Part shown: positions 48,871 to 57,310 of the stretch, one piece after another
How the letters are laid out: each line of letters opens with the position of its first letter
Position numbering within the stretch: position 1 is the first letter of the stretch
Assembly: GCF_003259365.1 (NCBI RefSeq)
Contig: NZ_QLLY01000010.1
Span: 62,001-126,000, forward strand
Direction: 5' to 3'
DNA from: Streptomyces sp. PsTaAH-137
Lineage (GTDB): Bacteria; Actinomycetota; Actinomycetes; Streptomycetales; Streptomycetaceae
DNA: 64,000 nucleotides
Program-made: the position numbers and the translations under genes
The notes under the pieces: model-generated
Databases searched by the model: none
Told to the model about the DNA's origin: nothing
What the model saw: the letters and a program-made list of their open reading frames with translations, nothing else

Positions 48871-49638
48871 CTAGTGCTGGTAGAAGATTCGGTCCCGGTA
48901 TTCGGCGAAGACCTTCGCGTTCCAGGCGTGGCCGCCGTCCACGTTGCCCGAGCGCAGCAGCGGGGGCTGCACGCCGCGGTCGGCGAGGATGGCGGCGCAG
49001 GTGGCCAGGGTGGACTGCATCAGGGCGCTGGTCGTGACGGTGGAGGCCGAGGCGAAGGGTGCGTCGACGCCCTCGTAGGTCAGCTCGGCATCGCCCACGG
49101 CGATCTTCGAGTCCAGGACCACGTCGCAGTGGTCGCGCAGGAAGGTGCCCGAGGCGTGCCGGGACGTGGGGGCGTCGGGCCCGGTCGCGTAGGACAGGGA
49201 GGTCACGCCGATGACCTTCAGGCCGAGCGCGCGGGCGTTGACCGCCATCTCGACCGGCAGGGCGTTGCGCCCCGAGAGGGAAATGATCACCAGGGCGTCG
49301 CCGGCCTTGGCGGGGCTGGCGTCCAGGACGGCGGCCGCGAGCCCGTCCACCCGCTCCAGAGCCGAGCCGAGCGTCGCCGGCATGACGTCGACGCCGACCG
49401 CGCCGGGCACGGCCAGCAGGTTCATCAGGGCGAGGCTTCCGGCGCGGTAGACGACGTCCTGGGCGGCGAGCGAGGAGTGACCCGCGCCGAACGCGAAGAG
49501 GCGCCCGCCCGCGGTCACGGTGTCGGCGAGCAGGGTGCCGGCCGCTTCGATGTTCCCCGCCTCCTCGTCCCTGACCCGCTCCAGGAGGGCGATCGAGGCG
49601 TCGAGGTACTGCGCGGCCAGTGTGCTGCTGTCGCTCAT
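48871..49638 (-). CDS. SIS-domain (sugar isomerase-like) protein
   Basis: A 255-residue protein of the SIS (sugar isomerase) phosphosugar-binding fold. Key stretches are GRLFAFGAGHSSLAAQDVVYRAGSLALMN and GDALVIISLSGRNALPVEMAVNARALGLKVIGVTSLSY, carrying the Ser-rich phosphate-binding loops. The long N-terminal helix (AQYLDASIALLERVRDEEAGNIEAAGTLLADTV) is typical. Members isomerise or sense phosphosugars. The ATG at 49638 follows AAGGGGC. Divergent from dmdR1. A specific sugar cannot be assigned. Confidence 0.9.
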   Translation of the reverse strand: MSDSSTLAAQYLDASIALLERVRDEEAGNIEAAGTLLADTVTAGGRLFAFGAGHSSLAAQDVVYRAGSLALMNLLAVPGAVGVDVMPATLGSALERVDGLAAAVLDASPAKAGDALVIISLSGRNALPVEMAVNARALGLKVIGVTSLSYATGPDAPTSRHASGTFLRDHCDVVLDSKIAVGDAELTYEGVDAPFASASTVTTSALMQSTLATCAAILADRGVQPPLLRSGNVDGGHAWNAKVFAEYRDRIFYQH

Positions 49639-49864
49639 CGGCGTAGCCCCTTGGGTCTCGGTGTCGCGGATCACCGTGCGGTCTGGACCAGGGCTCTGTC
49701 AATACACCCCCGGAGCGCGCCGGACCCCTTGTTTCCCCGGGGTTCCCCTGGCGCGGCACGGTTGTCAGCGGTATGCGTCAGAATTGGTGTCAGGGCCAGC
49801 GCACGCGCTGTGCGGCCAGCCAGCGGGGCTGCCGCGTAGCTACACAGCTATACGAGGGGCACGT

Positions 49865-50557
49865 ATGTCCGGACTGATCGACACCACGGAGATGTACCTC
49901 CGCACCATCCTCGAGCTTGAGGAGGAAGGTGTGGTCCCCATGCGCGCCCGGATCGCCGAGCGGCTCGACCAGAGCGGCCCGACGGTCAGCCAGACCGTGG
50001 CCCGGATGGAGCGGGACGGCCTGGTCGCCGTCGCCGCCGACCGGCACCTGGAGCTGACCGACGAGGGGCGGCGCCTGGCGACGCGCGTCATGCGCAAGCA
50101 CCGGCTCGCCGAGTGTCTGCTGGTCGATGTGATCGGCCTGGAGTGGGAGCAGGTGCACGCGGAGGCCTGCCGCTGGGAGCACGTGATGAGCGAGGCGGTG
50201 GAGCGGCGCGTGCTGGAGCTGCTGCGCCACCCGACCGAGTCGCCGTACGGGAACCCGATTCCGGGCCTGGAGGAGCTGGGCGAGAAGGACGGCGCGGACC
50301 CGTTCCTGGACGAGGGCATGGTCTCGCTCGCCGATCTGGACGCGAGCGGGGACGGCATGACCGTCGTCGTCCGCCGCATCGGCGAGCCGATCCAGACGGA
50401 CGCGCAGCTGATGTACACGCTGCGCCGGGCGGGCGTGCAGCCCGGCTCGGTGGTCAGCGTGACGCAGTCGCCGGGCGGGGTGCTCGTGGGCAGCAGCGGT
50501 GAGGCGGCGGAGCTGGAGTCCGAGGTCGCCTCGCACGTGTTCGTGGCCAAGCGCTGA
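49865..50557 (+). CDS. dmdR1: Iron-dependent DtxR-family repressor DmdR1-like
   Basis: A 230-residue DtxR/IdeR-type metalloregulator. The winged helix is LIDTTEMYLRTILELEEEGVVPMRARIAERLDQSGPTVSQTVARMERDGLV (quoted only by its parts DTTEMYLRTILELEEEG and DQSGPTVSQTVARMERDG). The metal-binding/dimerisation region is MRKHRLAECLLVDVIGLEWEQVHAEACRWEHVMS, with the His/Cys/Glu ligands. A C-terminal SH3-like domain follows. Length and sequence match Streptomyces DmdR1, which with Fe(II) represses siderophore genes. GAGGGG precedes the ATG. In S. coelicolor the complementary strand of dmdR1 encodes the adm gene; a long open frame is also present opposite this gene here. Confidence 0.93.
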   Translation: MSGLIDTTEMYLRTILELEEEGVVPMRARIAERLDQSGPTVSQTVARMERDGLVAVAADRHLELTDEGRRLATRVMRKHRLAECLLVDVIGLEWEQVHAEACRWEHVMSEAVERRVLELLRHPTESPYGNPIPGLEELGEKDGADPFLDEGMVSLADLDASGDGMTVVVRRIGEPIQTDAQLMYTLRRAGVQPGSVVSVTQSPGGVLVGSSGEAAELESEVASHVFVAKR

Positions 50558-51140
50558 TCCGCGTACGTCCACTGCGCCGGGTGTGCCGAGTGCGCCCGGT
50601 GCGGCTGCGGTAGCCCGTGCGGCGACGATCCGGGGGCCGGCGTCAACCTCCGCGTCACGGAGGCGAGTTGACTGATATTCGCGCATGCTGCGCCTTTGCG
50701 CAGAAAGCAAGATTCACTGTGCGGAATCGCAGCGCTCCGACGCTCTGCGTGCCAGGCTGTCGCGTGAGGCATATGACCGGAGGGGGCCTGGGATGGACCG
50801 GCCGTTCGGGGCACGACGGGCTCGCGGGAAGCGGGAGCGGCCCGGCCCGACGGATGTTCCTGCCCGTCACGCAGAGGGCCCCGGCGCCTTGCGGCGCCGG
50901 GGCCTGTCCTCCCCTGTACTGACCCGGAGCCCCGAGCTCCCAGGGTCATTCCCTTCGGACCGTTTTCCCCGAGCGGTCCGCCCCCCGAGGAAGAGATCCC
51001 CTCGGTGGCGCCGGTCATTCCTTGAGTGTTGTCACTCGAACGAGGGGTGTTACCGGGGAGCATCACGCTTTCGAAAAAGGGTTCGATAGCGTGCGCGGGT
51101 ACGCGACTGCAGGCGCGACCACAAGGGGGTGCCAGGGCCT
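50558..51140. other. Non-coding stretch, 583 bp
   Basis: No convincing gene is seen; short open frames exist but lack family signals. The region contains a strong hairpin (50877-50904). The segment 51005-51085 is less GC-rich and includes GTTGTCACTCGAACGAGG and TTTCGAAAAAGGGTTCGATA; it is the likely promoter of the hydrolase gene. Confidence 0.5.
50877..50904. terminator. 12-bp perfect hairpin
   Basis: GGCCCCGGCGCC (50877-50888) and GGCGCCGGGGCC (50893-50904) form a perfect stem with a 4-nt loop, about 320 bp after dmdR1. It could end that transcript or an unrecognised small RNA. Confidence 0.6.
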
Positions 51141-52004
51141 ATGGCACGGCGCATCGACGTGACCGGCGCGGGTGGGGCCCGCCTGGCGGCCTGGGAGTAC
51201 GCCGATCCTCCCAAAGCGGCCGAGGCGGGCCGCGGTCCGGGAGTGCTCTTACTGCACGGCCTGATGGGCCGGGCGTCCCATTGGGCCGGTACGGCGCGCT
51301 GGCTGGCCGAGCGCCATCGGGCGGTCGCCCTCGACCAGCGCGGGCACGGACAGAGCGACAAACCGACGCAGGGCCCCTTCGACCGCGAGGCGTACGTGCT
51401 GGACGCGGAGGCGGCGCTGGTGCAGCTCGGGCTTGAGCCCGCGGTGCTGATCGGGCACTCGATGGGGGCGCTCACGGCCTGGCAGCTGGCCGCGCGGCGC
51501 CCCGATCTCGTCCGTGGGCTGGTGATCTGCGACATGCGGGCGTCCGCGCTGGGCGCCGCCTCCCAGCGGGAGTGGGAGGACTGGTTCAAGGCGTGGCCGC
51601 TGCCGTTCGCGACGCTCGCGGACGTGCGGAAGTGGTTCGGGGAGGACGATCCCTGGGTGGAGCGGCCGAATCCGGCGCGCGGGGAGTTCTACGCCGAGGT
51701 GATGACCGAGTCCGGCGACGGGTGGCGGCCCGTCTTCTCGCGCCGTCAGATGCTGACCGCGCGCTCCACGTGGGTGTACGACGCGCACTGGGAGGAGCTG
51801 GCGGCCGTGCGGTGTCCGGCGCTGGTGGTGCGGGGGCTCGACGGGCAGTTGGGGCGGGCCGAGGCGCAGGAGATGGTGCGGGTGCTTCCCAGAGGGGAGT
51901 ACGCCGAGGTGGCCGATGCCGGTCACCTCGTCCACTACGACCAGCCCGCGGCGTGGCGCGCCGCCATCGAGCCGTTTCTGGACGGGGTGCTGGCGGGGCT
52001 CTAG
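51141..52004 (+). CDS. Alpha/beta hydrolase
   Basis: A 287-residue alpha/beta-hydrolase-fold protein. The oxyanion-hole HGL (LLLHGLMGRASHW), the nucleophile elbow GHSMG (Ser), a D near LDQRGHGQSDKP, and the late His in DAGHLVHYDQP make up the catalytic set. The ATG at 51141 is preferred because AAGGGGG lies 11 bases upstream; a GTG at 51129 overlaps that site. The substrate may be an ester, epoxide or haloalkane. It is convergent with pdxH across a repeat. Confidence 0.9.
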   Translation: MARRIDVTGAGGARLAAWEYADPPKAAEAGRGPGVLLLHGLMGRASHWAGTARWLAERHRAVALDQRGHGQSDKPTQGPFDREAYVLDAEAALVQLGLEPAVLIGHSMGALTAWQLAARRPDLVRGLVICDMRASALGAASQREWEDWFKAWPLPFATLADVRKWFGEDDPWVERPNPARGEFYAEVMTESGDGWRPVFSRRQMLTARSTWVYDAHWEELAAVRCPALVVRGLDGQLGRAEAQEMVRVLPRGEYAEVADAGHLVHYDQPAAWRAAIEPFLDGVLAGL

Positions 52005-52029
52005 GGGTACGTCGCCGGGTGCCGCCCGG

Positions 52030-52095
52030 TGGCCGCTTCTCGCGCAGTTCCCCGCGCCCCTGAAGCGAGCTCCGCTCGCCCAGGGGAGGCTGCGC
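52030..52095. repeat. Palindromic repeat, single copy (cluster 9)
   Basis: One direct copy of the 20-bp unit (52042-52061), followed by a GAGCGAGCTCCGCTCGCCC hairpin, lies between the convergent hydrolase and pdxH genes. Confidence 0.82.
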
Positions 52096-52121
52096 TGGGC
52101 GACGACGACGCGCTCCCCTCG

Positions 52122-52784
52122 TCACGGGCTCAGGCGTTCGAGGAGCCACGAGGGCGTGGACCGGGTGTAGCGGAGTCGGTCGTGGAGGCGGTTTTCCTGG
52201 CCCTGCCAGAATTCGACCGTCTCCGGGCGGACCCGGAACCCGCCCCAGTGGTCCGGCACCGGCACCTCGGTGCCGTCCGGATAGCGCCGCACCAGCGCGG
52301 CGTAACCGGCGTCCAGTTCGGCCCGCGACGCCAGCACGGCGGACTGCTCACTGGCCCACGCCCCGAGCTGCGACCCGTGCGGCCGGGAGTGGAAGTACGC
52401 CTCGGTCTCCTCCCGCGACGTCCGCTCCGCCGTCCCCGTCACCAGCACCTGCCTGCTCATCGGGTGCCAGGGAAAGAGCAGCGCGATGTGGGCGTTGACG
52501 GCGAGCTCGCGGGCCTTGCGGGAGCCGTAGTTGGTGTAGAAGACGAAGCCCTCGTCGTCGTAGGACTTCAACAGCACGGTGCGCGAGCTGGGGCGCCCCT
52601 CGGCGTCGGCGGTGGAGACCACCATGGCGTTCGGCTCGGCCAGCGGCGAGCCGGGGGCAGCCGCCTGCTTGAACCAGCGCGTGAACTGCTGCATGGGGTG
52701 CGGGGCGAGATCGGACTCGTGCAGGCCGCCGTCGTGGGTGCGGTACTGCTCGCGCATGCCGGCCGGGTCGGGTGTGTCGTTCAC
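52122..52784 (-). CDS. pdxH: Pyridoxamine 5'-phosphate oxidase
   Basis: A 220-residue PdxH that oxidises pyridoxine/pyridoxamine 5'-phosphate to pyridoxal 5'-phosphate with FMN and O2. Conserved parts are REQYRTHDGGLHESDLAPHPMQQFTRW (partial), PNAMVVSTADAEGRPSSRTVLLK, GFVFYTNYGSRKARELAVN and a C-terminal VEFWQGQENRLHDRLRYTR, which is the substrate-binding end. The GTG at 52784 with GCAGGATGA upstream gives the normal length; longer starts are not conserved. It is divergent from the citrate synthase. Confidence 0.96.
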   Translation of the reverse strand: MNDTPDPAGMREQYRTHDGGLHESDLAPHPMQQFTRWFKQAAAPGSPLAEPNAMVVSTADAEGRPSSRTVLLKSYDDEGFVFYTNYGSRKARELAVNAHIALLFPWHPMSRQVLVTGTAERTSREETEAYFHSRPHGSQLGAWASEQSAVLASRAELDAGYAALVRRYPDGTEVPVPDHWGGFRVRPETVEFWQGQENRLHDRLRYTRSTPSWLLERLSP

Positions 52785-52964
52785 GGCGTCATCCTGCCGG
52801 ACGGCGGGACACGGCCGCACGCGGAGTGAGACATGGCACCGAGTGCCGCGAACTCTCGCCATCTGTGGCACCGAGGTCTATCTTCCAAGTGCCGAAACGG
52901 TTGAGCAGCCCGCCCCACGGGGCATCACCGGGAGACCTGCCCACGCATCAAGAGGAGCCGCCTG

Positions 52965-54077
52965 ATGTCCGACTTCGACCCGTCCTTCGTACCCGGCCTC
53001 GAAGGCGTCGTGGCGTTCGAGACGGAGATCGCCGAACCGGACAAGGAGGGCGGCGCCCTGCGGTACCGGGGCGTCGACATCGAGGATCTGGTCGGCCATG
53101 TGTCGTTCGGGAACGTGTGGGGGCTGCTGGTCGACGGCGCCTTCGATCCCGGACTGCCGCCCGCCGAACCGTTCCCCATCCCCGTCCACTCCGGTGACAT
53201 CCGCGTCGACGTGCAGTCCGCGCTGGCCATGCTGGCGCCCGTGTGGGGCCTGAAGCCGCTGCTCGACATCGACGAGCAGCGGGCCCGCGACGATCTGGCC
53301 CGGGCCGCCGTCATGGCGCTGTCGTACGTCGCCCAGTCGGCGCGCGGGCAGGGCGTCGCGATGGTGCCGCAGAGCGAGATCGACAAGGCGCAGTCGGTCG
53401 TGGAGCGGTTCATGATCCGCTGGCGCGGGGAGCCGGACCCGAAGCATGTCGCGGCCGTCGACGCGTACTGGACCTCCGCCGCCGAGCACGGCATGAACGC
53501 GTCCACGTTCACGGCGCGGGTCATCGCCTCCACCGGGGCCGATGTGGCGGCGGCGCTTTCGGGTGCCGTCGGGGCCATGTCCGGGCCGCTGCACGGGGGT
53601 GCTCCGTCGCGGGTGCTCGGGATGATCGAGGAGATCGAGCGGACCGGGGACGCCGACGCGTATGTGCGGCGGGCGCTCGACAAGGGTGAGCGGCTGATGG
53701 GGTTCGGACACCGGGTGTACCGGGCCGAGGACCCGCGTGCGCGGGTGCTCCGCCGGACGGCCCGGGAGCTGGGTGCTCCGCGGTTCGAGGTCGCGGAGGC
53801 GCTGGAGAAGGCCGCGCTGGCCGAGCTGCACGCGCGCCGTCCCGACCGGGTTCTCGCTACGAACGTGGAGTTCTGGGCGGCCATCGTGCTCGACTTCGCC
53901 GAGGTGCCGGCGCACATGTTCACGTCGATGTTCACGTGTGCCCGTACGGCGGGGTGGTCGGCGCACATCCTGGAGCAGAAGCGCACGGGCCGCCTGGTCC
54001 GTCCCTCGGCCCGCTACGTCGGCCCCGGGTCGCGCTCGCCCCAGGACATCGGGGGTTACGCCGACATCGCCCAGTAG
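52965..54077 (+). CDS. Citrate synthase 2
   Basis: A 370-residue citrate synthase-fold enzyme that condenses oxaloacetate and acetyl-CoA (or a related acyl-CoA). The catalytic His regions are visible as SGPLHGGAPSRVLGM and MGFGHRVYRAEDPRA, and the CoA-binding FTSMFTCARTAGWSAHILEQ near the C-terminus. The first residues (SDFDPSFVPGLEGVVAFETEIAEPDKEGGALRYRG, quoted partly) fit the short actinobacterial second citrate synthase. AGAGGAGCC precedes the ATG. In S. coelicolor this gene is next to pdxH as here. A methylcitrate synthase role cannot be excluded. Confidence 0.94.
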   Translation: MSDFDPSFVPGLEGVVAFETEIAEPDKEGGALRYRGVDIEDLVGHVSFGNVWGLLVDGAFDPGLPPAEPFPIPVHSGDIRVDVQSALAMLAPVWGLKPLLDIDEQRARDDLARAAVMALSYVAQSARGQGVAMVPQSEIDKAQSVVERFMIRWRGEPDPKHVAAVDAYWTSAAEHGMNASTFTARVIASTGADVAAALSGAVGAMSGPLHGGAPSRVLGMIEEIERTGDADAYVRRALDKGERLMGFGHRVYRAEDPRARVLRRTARELGAPRFEVAEALEKAALAELHARRPDRVLATNVEFWAAIVLDFAEVPAHMFTSMFTCARTAGWSAHILEQKRTGRLVRPSARYVGPGSRSPQDIGGYADIAQ

Positions 54078-54114
54078 CCCGGCAGGCTAGGGCCGGTCCG
54101 CGAGCGCGGGCCGG

Positions 54115-54335
54115 TGGCCGCTTCTCGCGCAGTTCCCCGCGCCCCTGAAGGCTGCGCTCCGCGCGCCTTCCCCTTGAGGCTGCGGCTCCGCCGCGCCTCT
54201 GTCGTTGATGAGATGCCGCACGAAGTGCGCATCTCAGGGGCGCGGGGAACTGCGCGACCAGCCACGACGGTGGCGCACCCGACGAACGAACCCAGGGGCG
54301 CGGGGAACTGCGCGGGAAGCCCCACCGGGCCGCAG
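54115..54335. repeat. Intergenic palindromic repeat cluster 10
   Basis: One direct copy of the 20-bp unit (54127-54146) and two inverted copies (54236-54255, 54294-54313) lie between the convergent citrate synthase and TetR genes, with GATGCCGCACGAAGTGCGCATC and CTCCGCGCGCC modules between. No gene is seen in 54078-54336. Confidence 0.86.
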
Positions 54336-54336
54336 A

Positions 54337-54924
54337 TCACGACGATGGAGTCAGAGCCCGGTCCACGATCGACGTCCACTCCGAGACGACCCGTCGGCGG
54401 CGGGCGCCGTCGTCTGTCAGAAGGTTGGCGAGGCCGAGGCCCCGGGCCATGTCGAGGAGGCCCTGGACGATCTCCCGCACCCCGGGGACCGACTCGTCGG
54501 CGTCGAGGAGTTCCACCGCGATGCGATGGGTCTCGCGGCCGACCCGGGCCTCCAGGTCCACGACACGGCCACTGAGCTGCGGCTCGTTGGACGCGGCGAC
54601 CCACAGATGCAGCGCCGCCCGGAACAGCGGCCCGGTGTACAGGTCGACCAGTGCCGCGACGGCCTCGGCCCGCCCGCGCGGACGCAGGGCGCGCAGCGCG
54701 GTGGACCGCTCCTCGGCGACGTACTCGACGGCCGCCGTGAACAGGTCCTCGCGGGTCGGGAAGTGGTGCTGGGCGGCGCCCCGGGACACTCCGGCGTGTT
54801 CGGCGACGACGGACACGGTCGACCCGGACCAGCCGCGTTCGGCCAGGCACGCCACCGCCGACTCCAGGAGTCTGCGCCGCGTCGCGCGCGAGCGGTCCTG
54901 TTTGGGCGGGGTCACAACACCCAT
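54337..54924 (-). CDS. TetR-family regulator of the atu/liu-like operon
   Basis: A 195-residue TetR-type regulator. The HTH is at residues 15-60 (RATRRRLLESAVACLAERG, then VAEHAGVSRGAAQHHFPTRE). It is the last gene of the operon and overlaps the enoyl-CoA hydratase stop, using either an ATG at 54924 or a GTG at 54915 (GTGA overlap); I list the longer one. By position it corresponds to AtuR-type regulators of terpene or leucine catabolic clusters. Its ligand is presumably a CoA thioester of the pathway; this is inference. Confidence 0.9.
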   Translation of the reverse strand: MGVVTPPKQDRSRATRRRLLESAVACLAERGWSGSTVSVVAEHAGVSRGAAQHHFPTREDLFTAAVEYVAEERSTALRALRPRGRAEAVAALVDLYTGPLFRAALHLWVAASNEPQLSGRVVDLEARVGRETHRIAVELLDADESVPGVREIVQGLLDMARGLGLANLLTDDGARRRRVVSEWTSIVDRALTPSS

Positions 54925-55664
54925 GCGGGGTCCCGTCGTTCGAGGAAGGCTGTCATCCCTTCCCGGGCCTGGTCGGAGGCGAACAGCCGCGCCGACAGCG
55001 CCGTCAGCGCCTCCGCGTCCCGGTCGAGGGCTTGAAGGACCTTAACCGTGAGCAGCCGCTTCGTCTCGGCCAGGGCGTGCGGGGCGGACCGCCGCAGCCC
55101 GTCGAGGACCGGTTCGAGCACGGTGTCCACATCGGAATCATCCGCGGCGGCGACCGTCACGACACCGATGCGGGCCGCCTCCGCCGCGTCGAACCGCTCC
55201 CCCGTCAGGTAGTAGCGGGCAATCGCGCGCGGGTCGACGCGGGGCAGCAGCGGCATCGAGATGACGGCGGGCGCCACTCCGATGCGTACCTCGGTGAAGG
55301 CGAAGGAGGCGCGGGCGGAGGCCGCCGCGATGTCGCAGGCCCCCACGAGCCCGAGGCCGCCCGCCCGTACGTGCCCGTCGACCCGGGCCACCACCGGCTT
55401 CTCCAGGGCGACGATCGTCCGCAACAGGCCCACCAGCGCGTCCGGGTCCGGCGGGTCGCGCAGGTCGGCGCCCGCGCAGAAGGTGGTGCCGGTGTGGGCG
55501 AGGACGACGGCGCGGGTGTCGCCGTCGTCCCCGGCCCGCCGCAGCAGCTCGGTGACCTCGGCGACCAGGGCCGACGACAGGGCGTTGCGGTTGGCGGGCG
55601 AGTCGAGGGTGAGGGTCGTGACACCGCGGGTGCGGTCGTGCCGGACGAGGTGCGTGGCAGACAT
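54912..55664 (-). CDS. Enoyl-CoA hydratase/isomerase family protein
   Basis: A 250-residue crotonase-fold enzyme. Motifs: TGTTFCAGADLRDPP (oxyanion hole) and VDGHVRAGGLGLVGACDIAAASARASF. In an atu/liu-type operon this position is filled by isohexenyl-glutaconyl-CoA or 3-methylglutaconyl-CoA hydratase (AtuE/LiuC); which of the two is not decidable from sequence alone. The ATG at 55664 has GAAGGA nine bases upstream; a GTG at 55682 overlapping the ligase stop is an alternative start. Confidence 0.92.
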   Translation of the reverse strand: MSATHLVRHDRTRGVTTLTLDSPANRNALSSALVAEVTELLRRAGDDGDTRAVVLAHTGTTFCAGADLRDPPDPDALVGLLRTIVALEKPVVARVDGHVRAGGLGLVGACDIAAASARASFAFTEVRIGVAPAVISMPLLPRVDPRAIARYYLTGERFDAAEAARIGVVTVAAADDSDVDTVLEPVLDGLRRSAPHALAETKRLLTVKVLQALDRDAEALTALSARLFASDQAREGMTAFLERRDPAWVL

Positions 55665-55678
55665 GGTGTGGGGTTCCT

Positions 55679-57247
55679 TCACCCTTCCCTGAGTTGGCGG
55701 CGCAGGATCTTGCCGGACGCGGCCCGGGGCACGTCGTCGATGAACGCGACGCGGCGGACCTTCTTGTACGGGGCGACGCGTCCGGCGACGTAGGAGAGCA
55801 CGTCGTCCTCGGTGAGCGCCGGGTCGGAGCGGACGACGAACGCCTTCGGGATCTCGTTGCCGTCGTCGTCGGTGACGCCGATGACGGCCGCGTCGGCGAT
55901 GCCGTCGTGGGTGAGGAGCAGCGCCTCCAGGTCGGCGGGGGCCACCTGGAAGCCCTTGTACTTGATGAGTTCCTTCACCCGGTCGACGACGAACAGCCAG
56001 CCGTCGGCGTCCACCGTCCCGACGTCGCCGGTGTGCAGCCAGCCGTCGCGGTCGATCATCTCGGCGGTCGCCTGCGGTCTGCCCAGATAGCCCTTCATGA
56101 CCTGCGGTCCGCGGACGACCACTTCGCCGGGTTCGCCGGTCGCGACGTCCGCGGTCGGGTCGTCGAGGGAGACGAGGCGCATCTCGGTGGCGGGGATCAG
56201 CTTGCCGACGGTGCCCGGCGGGGCGGTGTCCATGGCGGCCAGCGGGACGACGTGGGTGCCGGGCGACAGTTCGGTCATGCCGTAGGCCTGGCCGACCGGC
56301 GGCAGGCCGAGCCGGTCGGAGCAGGCCCGTGCCAGGTCGGCGTCGAGCGGGGCGGCGGCGCTGATGATGTAGCGCAGCGAGGACAGGTCGTAGCCCTCCA
56401 CGGCCGGGTGCTTGGCGAGGGCCAGGACGATGGGCGGGGCCACGTAGAGGCCGTTGATGCGGTGTTTCTCGATCGCCGCGAGGAAGGTGTCGAGGTCGAA
56501 GCGTGGCAGTACGACGACGGTGGCGCCCTGCCGCAGCGGGGCGTTCATCAGCGCGGTGAGGCCGTAGATGTGGAAGAACGGCAGCACGGCGAGGATGCGG
56601 TCGCCGGGGCCCATCGGCATCATCGGGGTGAGCTGGGCCAGGTTGGTGGCGATGTTGCGGTGGGTGAGCATGACGCCCTTGGGGCGGCCCGTGGTGCCCG
56701 AGGAGTACGGGAGCGCGGCGACGTCCTCGGCCGGGTCGACGGCGATACGGGGTTCGGGGGCGTCCGTGCCGAGCAGGTCGAGGAGCGAGCGGTGCCCGGA
56801 GTCGCCCGCCGGGTCGCAGACGAATATCTCCCTTATGCCGCCCGCGAGTTCGGCGGCCTGCCGGGCGGCCGCGGCGAACGGGGTGATGGTGACGATCCAG
56901 CTCGCCGCGCTGTCCTTGAGCTGCCCGGCGAACTCCTCCGGGGTGGCCAGCGGGTGCACGGTCGTCACGGAGGCGCCGGCGCGGGTGGCGCCGTAGAAGG
57001 CGACCGGGTAGGCGATGGTGTTCGGGCTGTGCAGCGCGACGACGTCGCCCTTGCGCACCCCGGCCGCCGCGAGCCCGGCCGCCACTTTGCGGTGGAACTG
57101 GTCGAGCTGCGCGTAGGTGAGGGTCGTACCGGCCACGCCGTCGACGAGGGCGGGGGTGTCGCCGCGGGCCGCGGCGCCCCCGAGCACGGCGTCGTGGATG
57201 GGTTCGTCGACGACGTCCACATCCGCGTACTCACTCCGGAACACCAT
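55679..57247 (-). CDS. 4-coumarate-CoA-ligase-like AMP-forming CoA ligase
   Basis: A 522-residue adenylate-forming CoA ligase. Motifs: LPYSSGTTGRPKGVMLTH (A3), AYGMTELSPGTH (A5), LHTGDVGTVDADGWLFVVDRVKELIKYKGFQVAPADLEA (A7-A8, partial) and the A10 Lys in RAASGKILRRQL. It looks like the counterpart of S. coelicolor SCO4383 (ScCCL), an enzyme reported to activate cinnamate and 4-coumarate. GAGGAG lies upstream of the ATG at 57247. Its place between an enoyl-CoA hydratase and an acyl-CoA dehydrogenase suggests that the natural substrate is a branched or terpenoid acid (AtuH-like role) rather than coumarate; this is inference. Confidence 0.94.
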   Translation of the reverse strand: MVFRSEYADVDVVDEPIHDAVLGGAAARGDTPALVDGVAGTTLTYAQLDQFHRKVAAGLAAAGVRKGDVVALHSPNTIAYPVAFYGATRAGASVTTVHPLATPEEFAGQLKDSAASWIVTITPFAAAARQAAELAGGIREIFVCDPAGDSGHRSLLDLLGTDAPEPRIAVDPAEDVAALPYSSGTTGRPKGVMLTHRNIATNLAQLTPMMPMGPGDRILAVLPFFHIYGLTALMNAPLRQGATVVVLPRFDLDTFLAAIEKHRINGLYVAPPIVLALAKHPAVEGYDLSSLRYIISAAAPLDADLARACSDRLGLPPVGQAYGMTELSPGTHVVPLAAMDTAPPGTVGKLIPATEMRLVSLDDPTADVATGEPGEVVVRGPQVMKGYLGRPQATAEMIDRDGWLHTGDVGTVDADGWLFVVDRVKELIKYKGFQVAPADLEALLLTHDGIADAAVIGVTDDDGNEIPKAFVVRSDPALTEDDVLSYVAGRVAPYKKVRRVAFIDDVPRAASGKILRRQLREG

Positions 57248-57310
57248 GCCAACTCCTCGTCTTTGAAGGTCAGTTGTGCTCAGTCGCAGCCCATTGCGCT
57301 CAGTGTGCGC

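Noticed and set aside
54337..54924. TetR gene at 54337 as the regulator of the CTGACG-N3-CGTCAG sites
   Set aside because: It lies at the end of its own operon 22 kb away, and I saw no copy of the motif in the atu/liu-like region; the TetR gene at 2788 is nearer to all sites.
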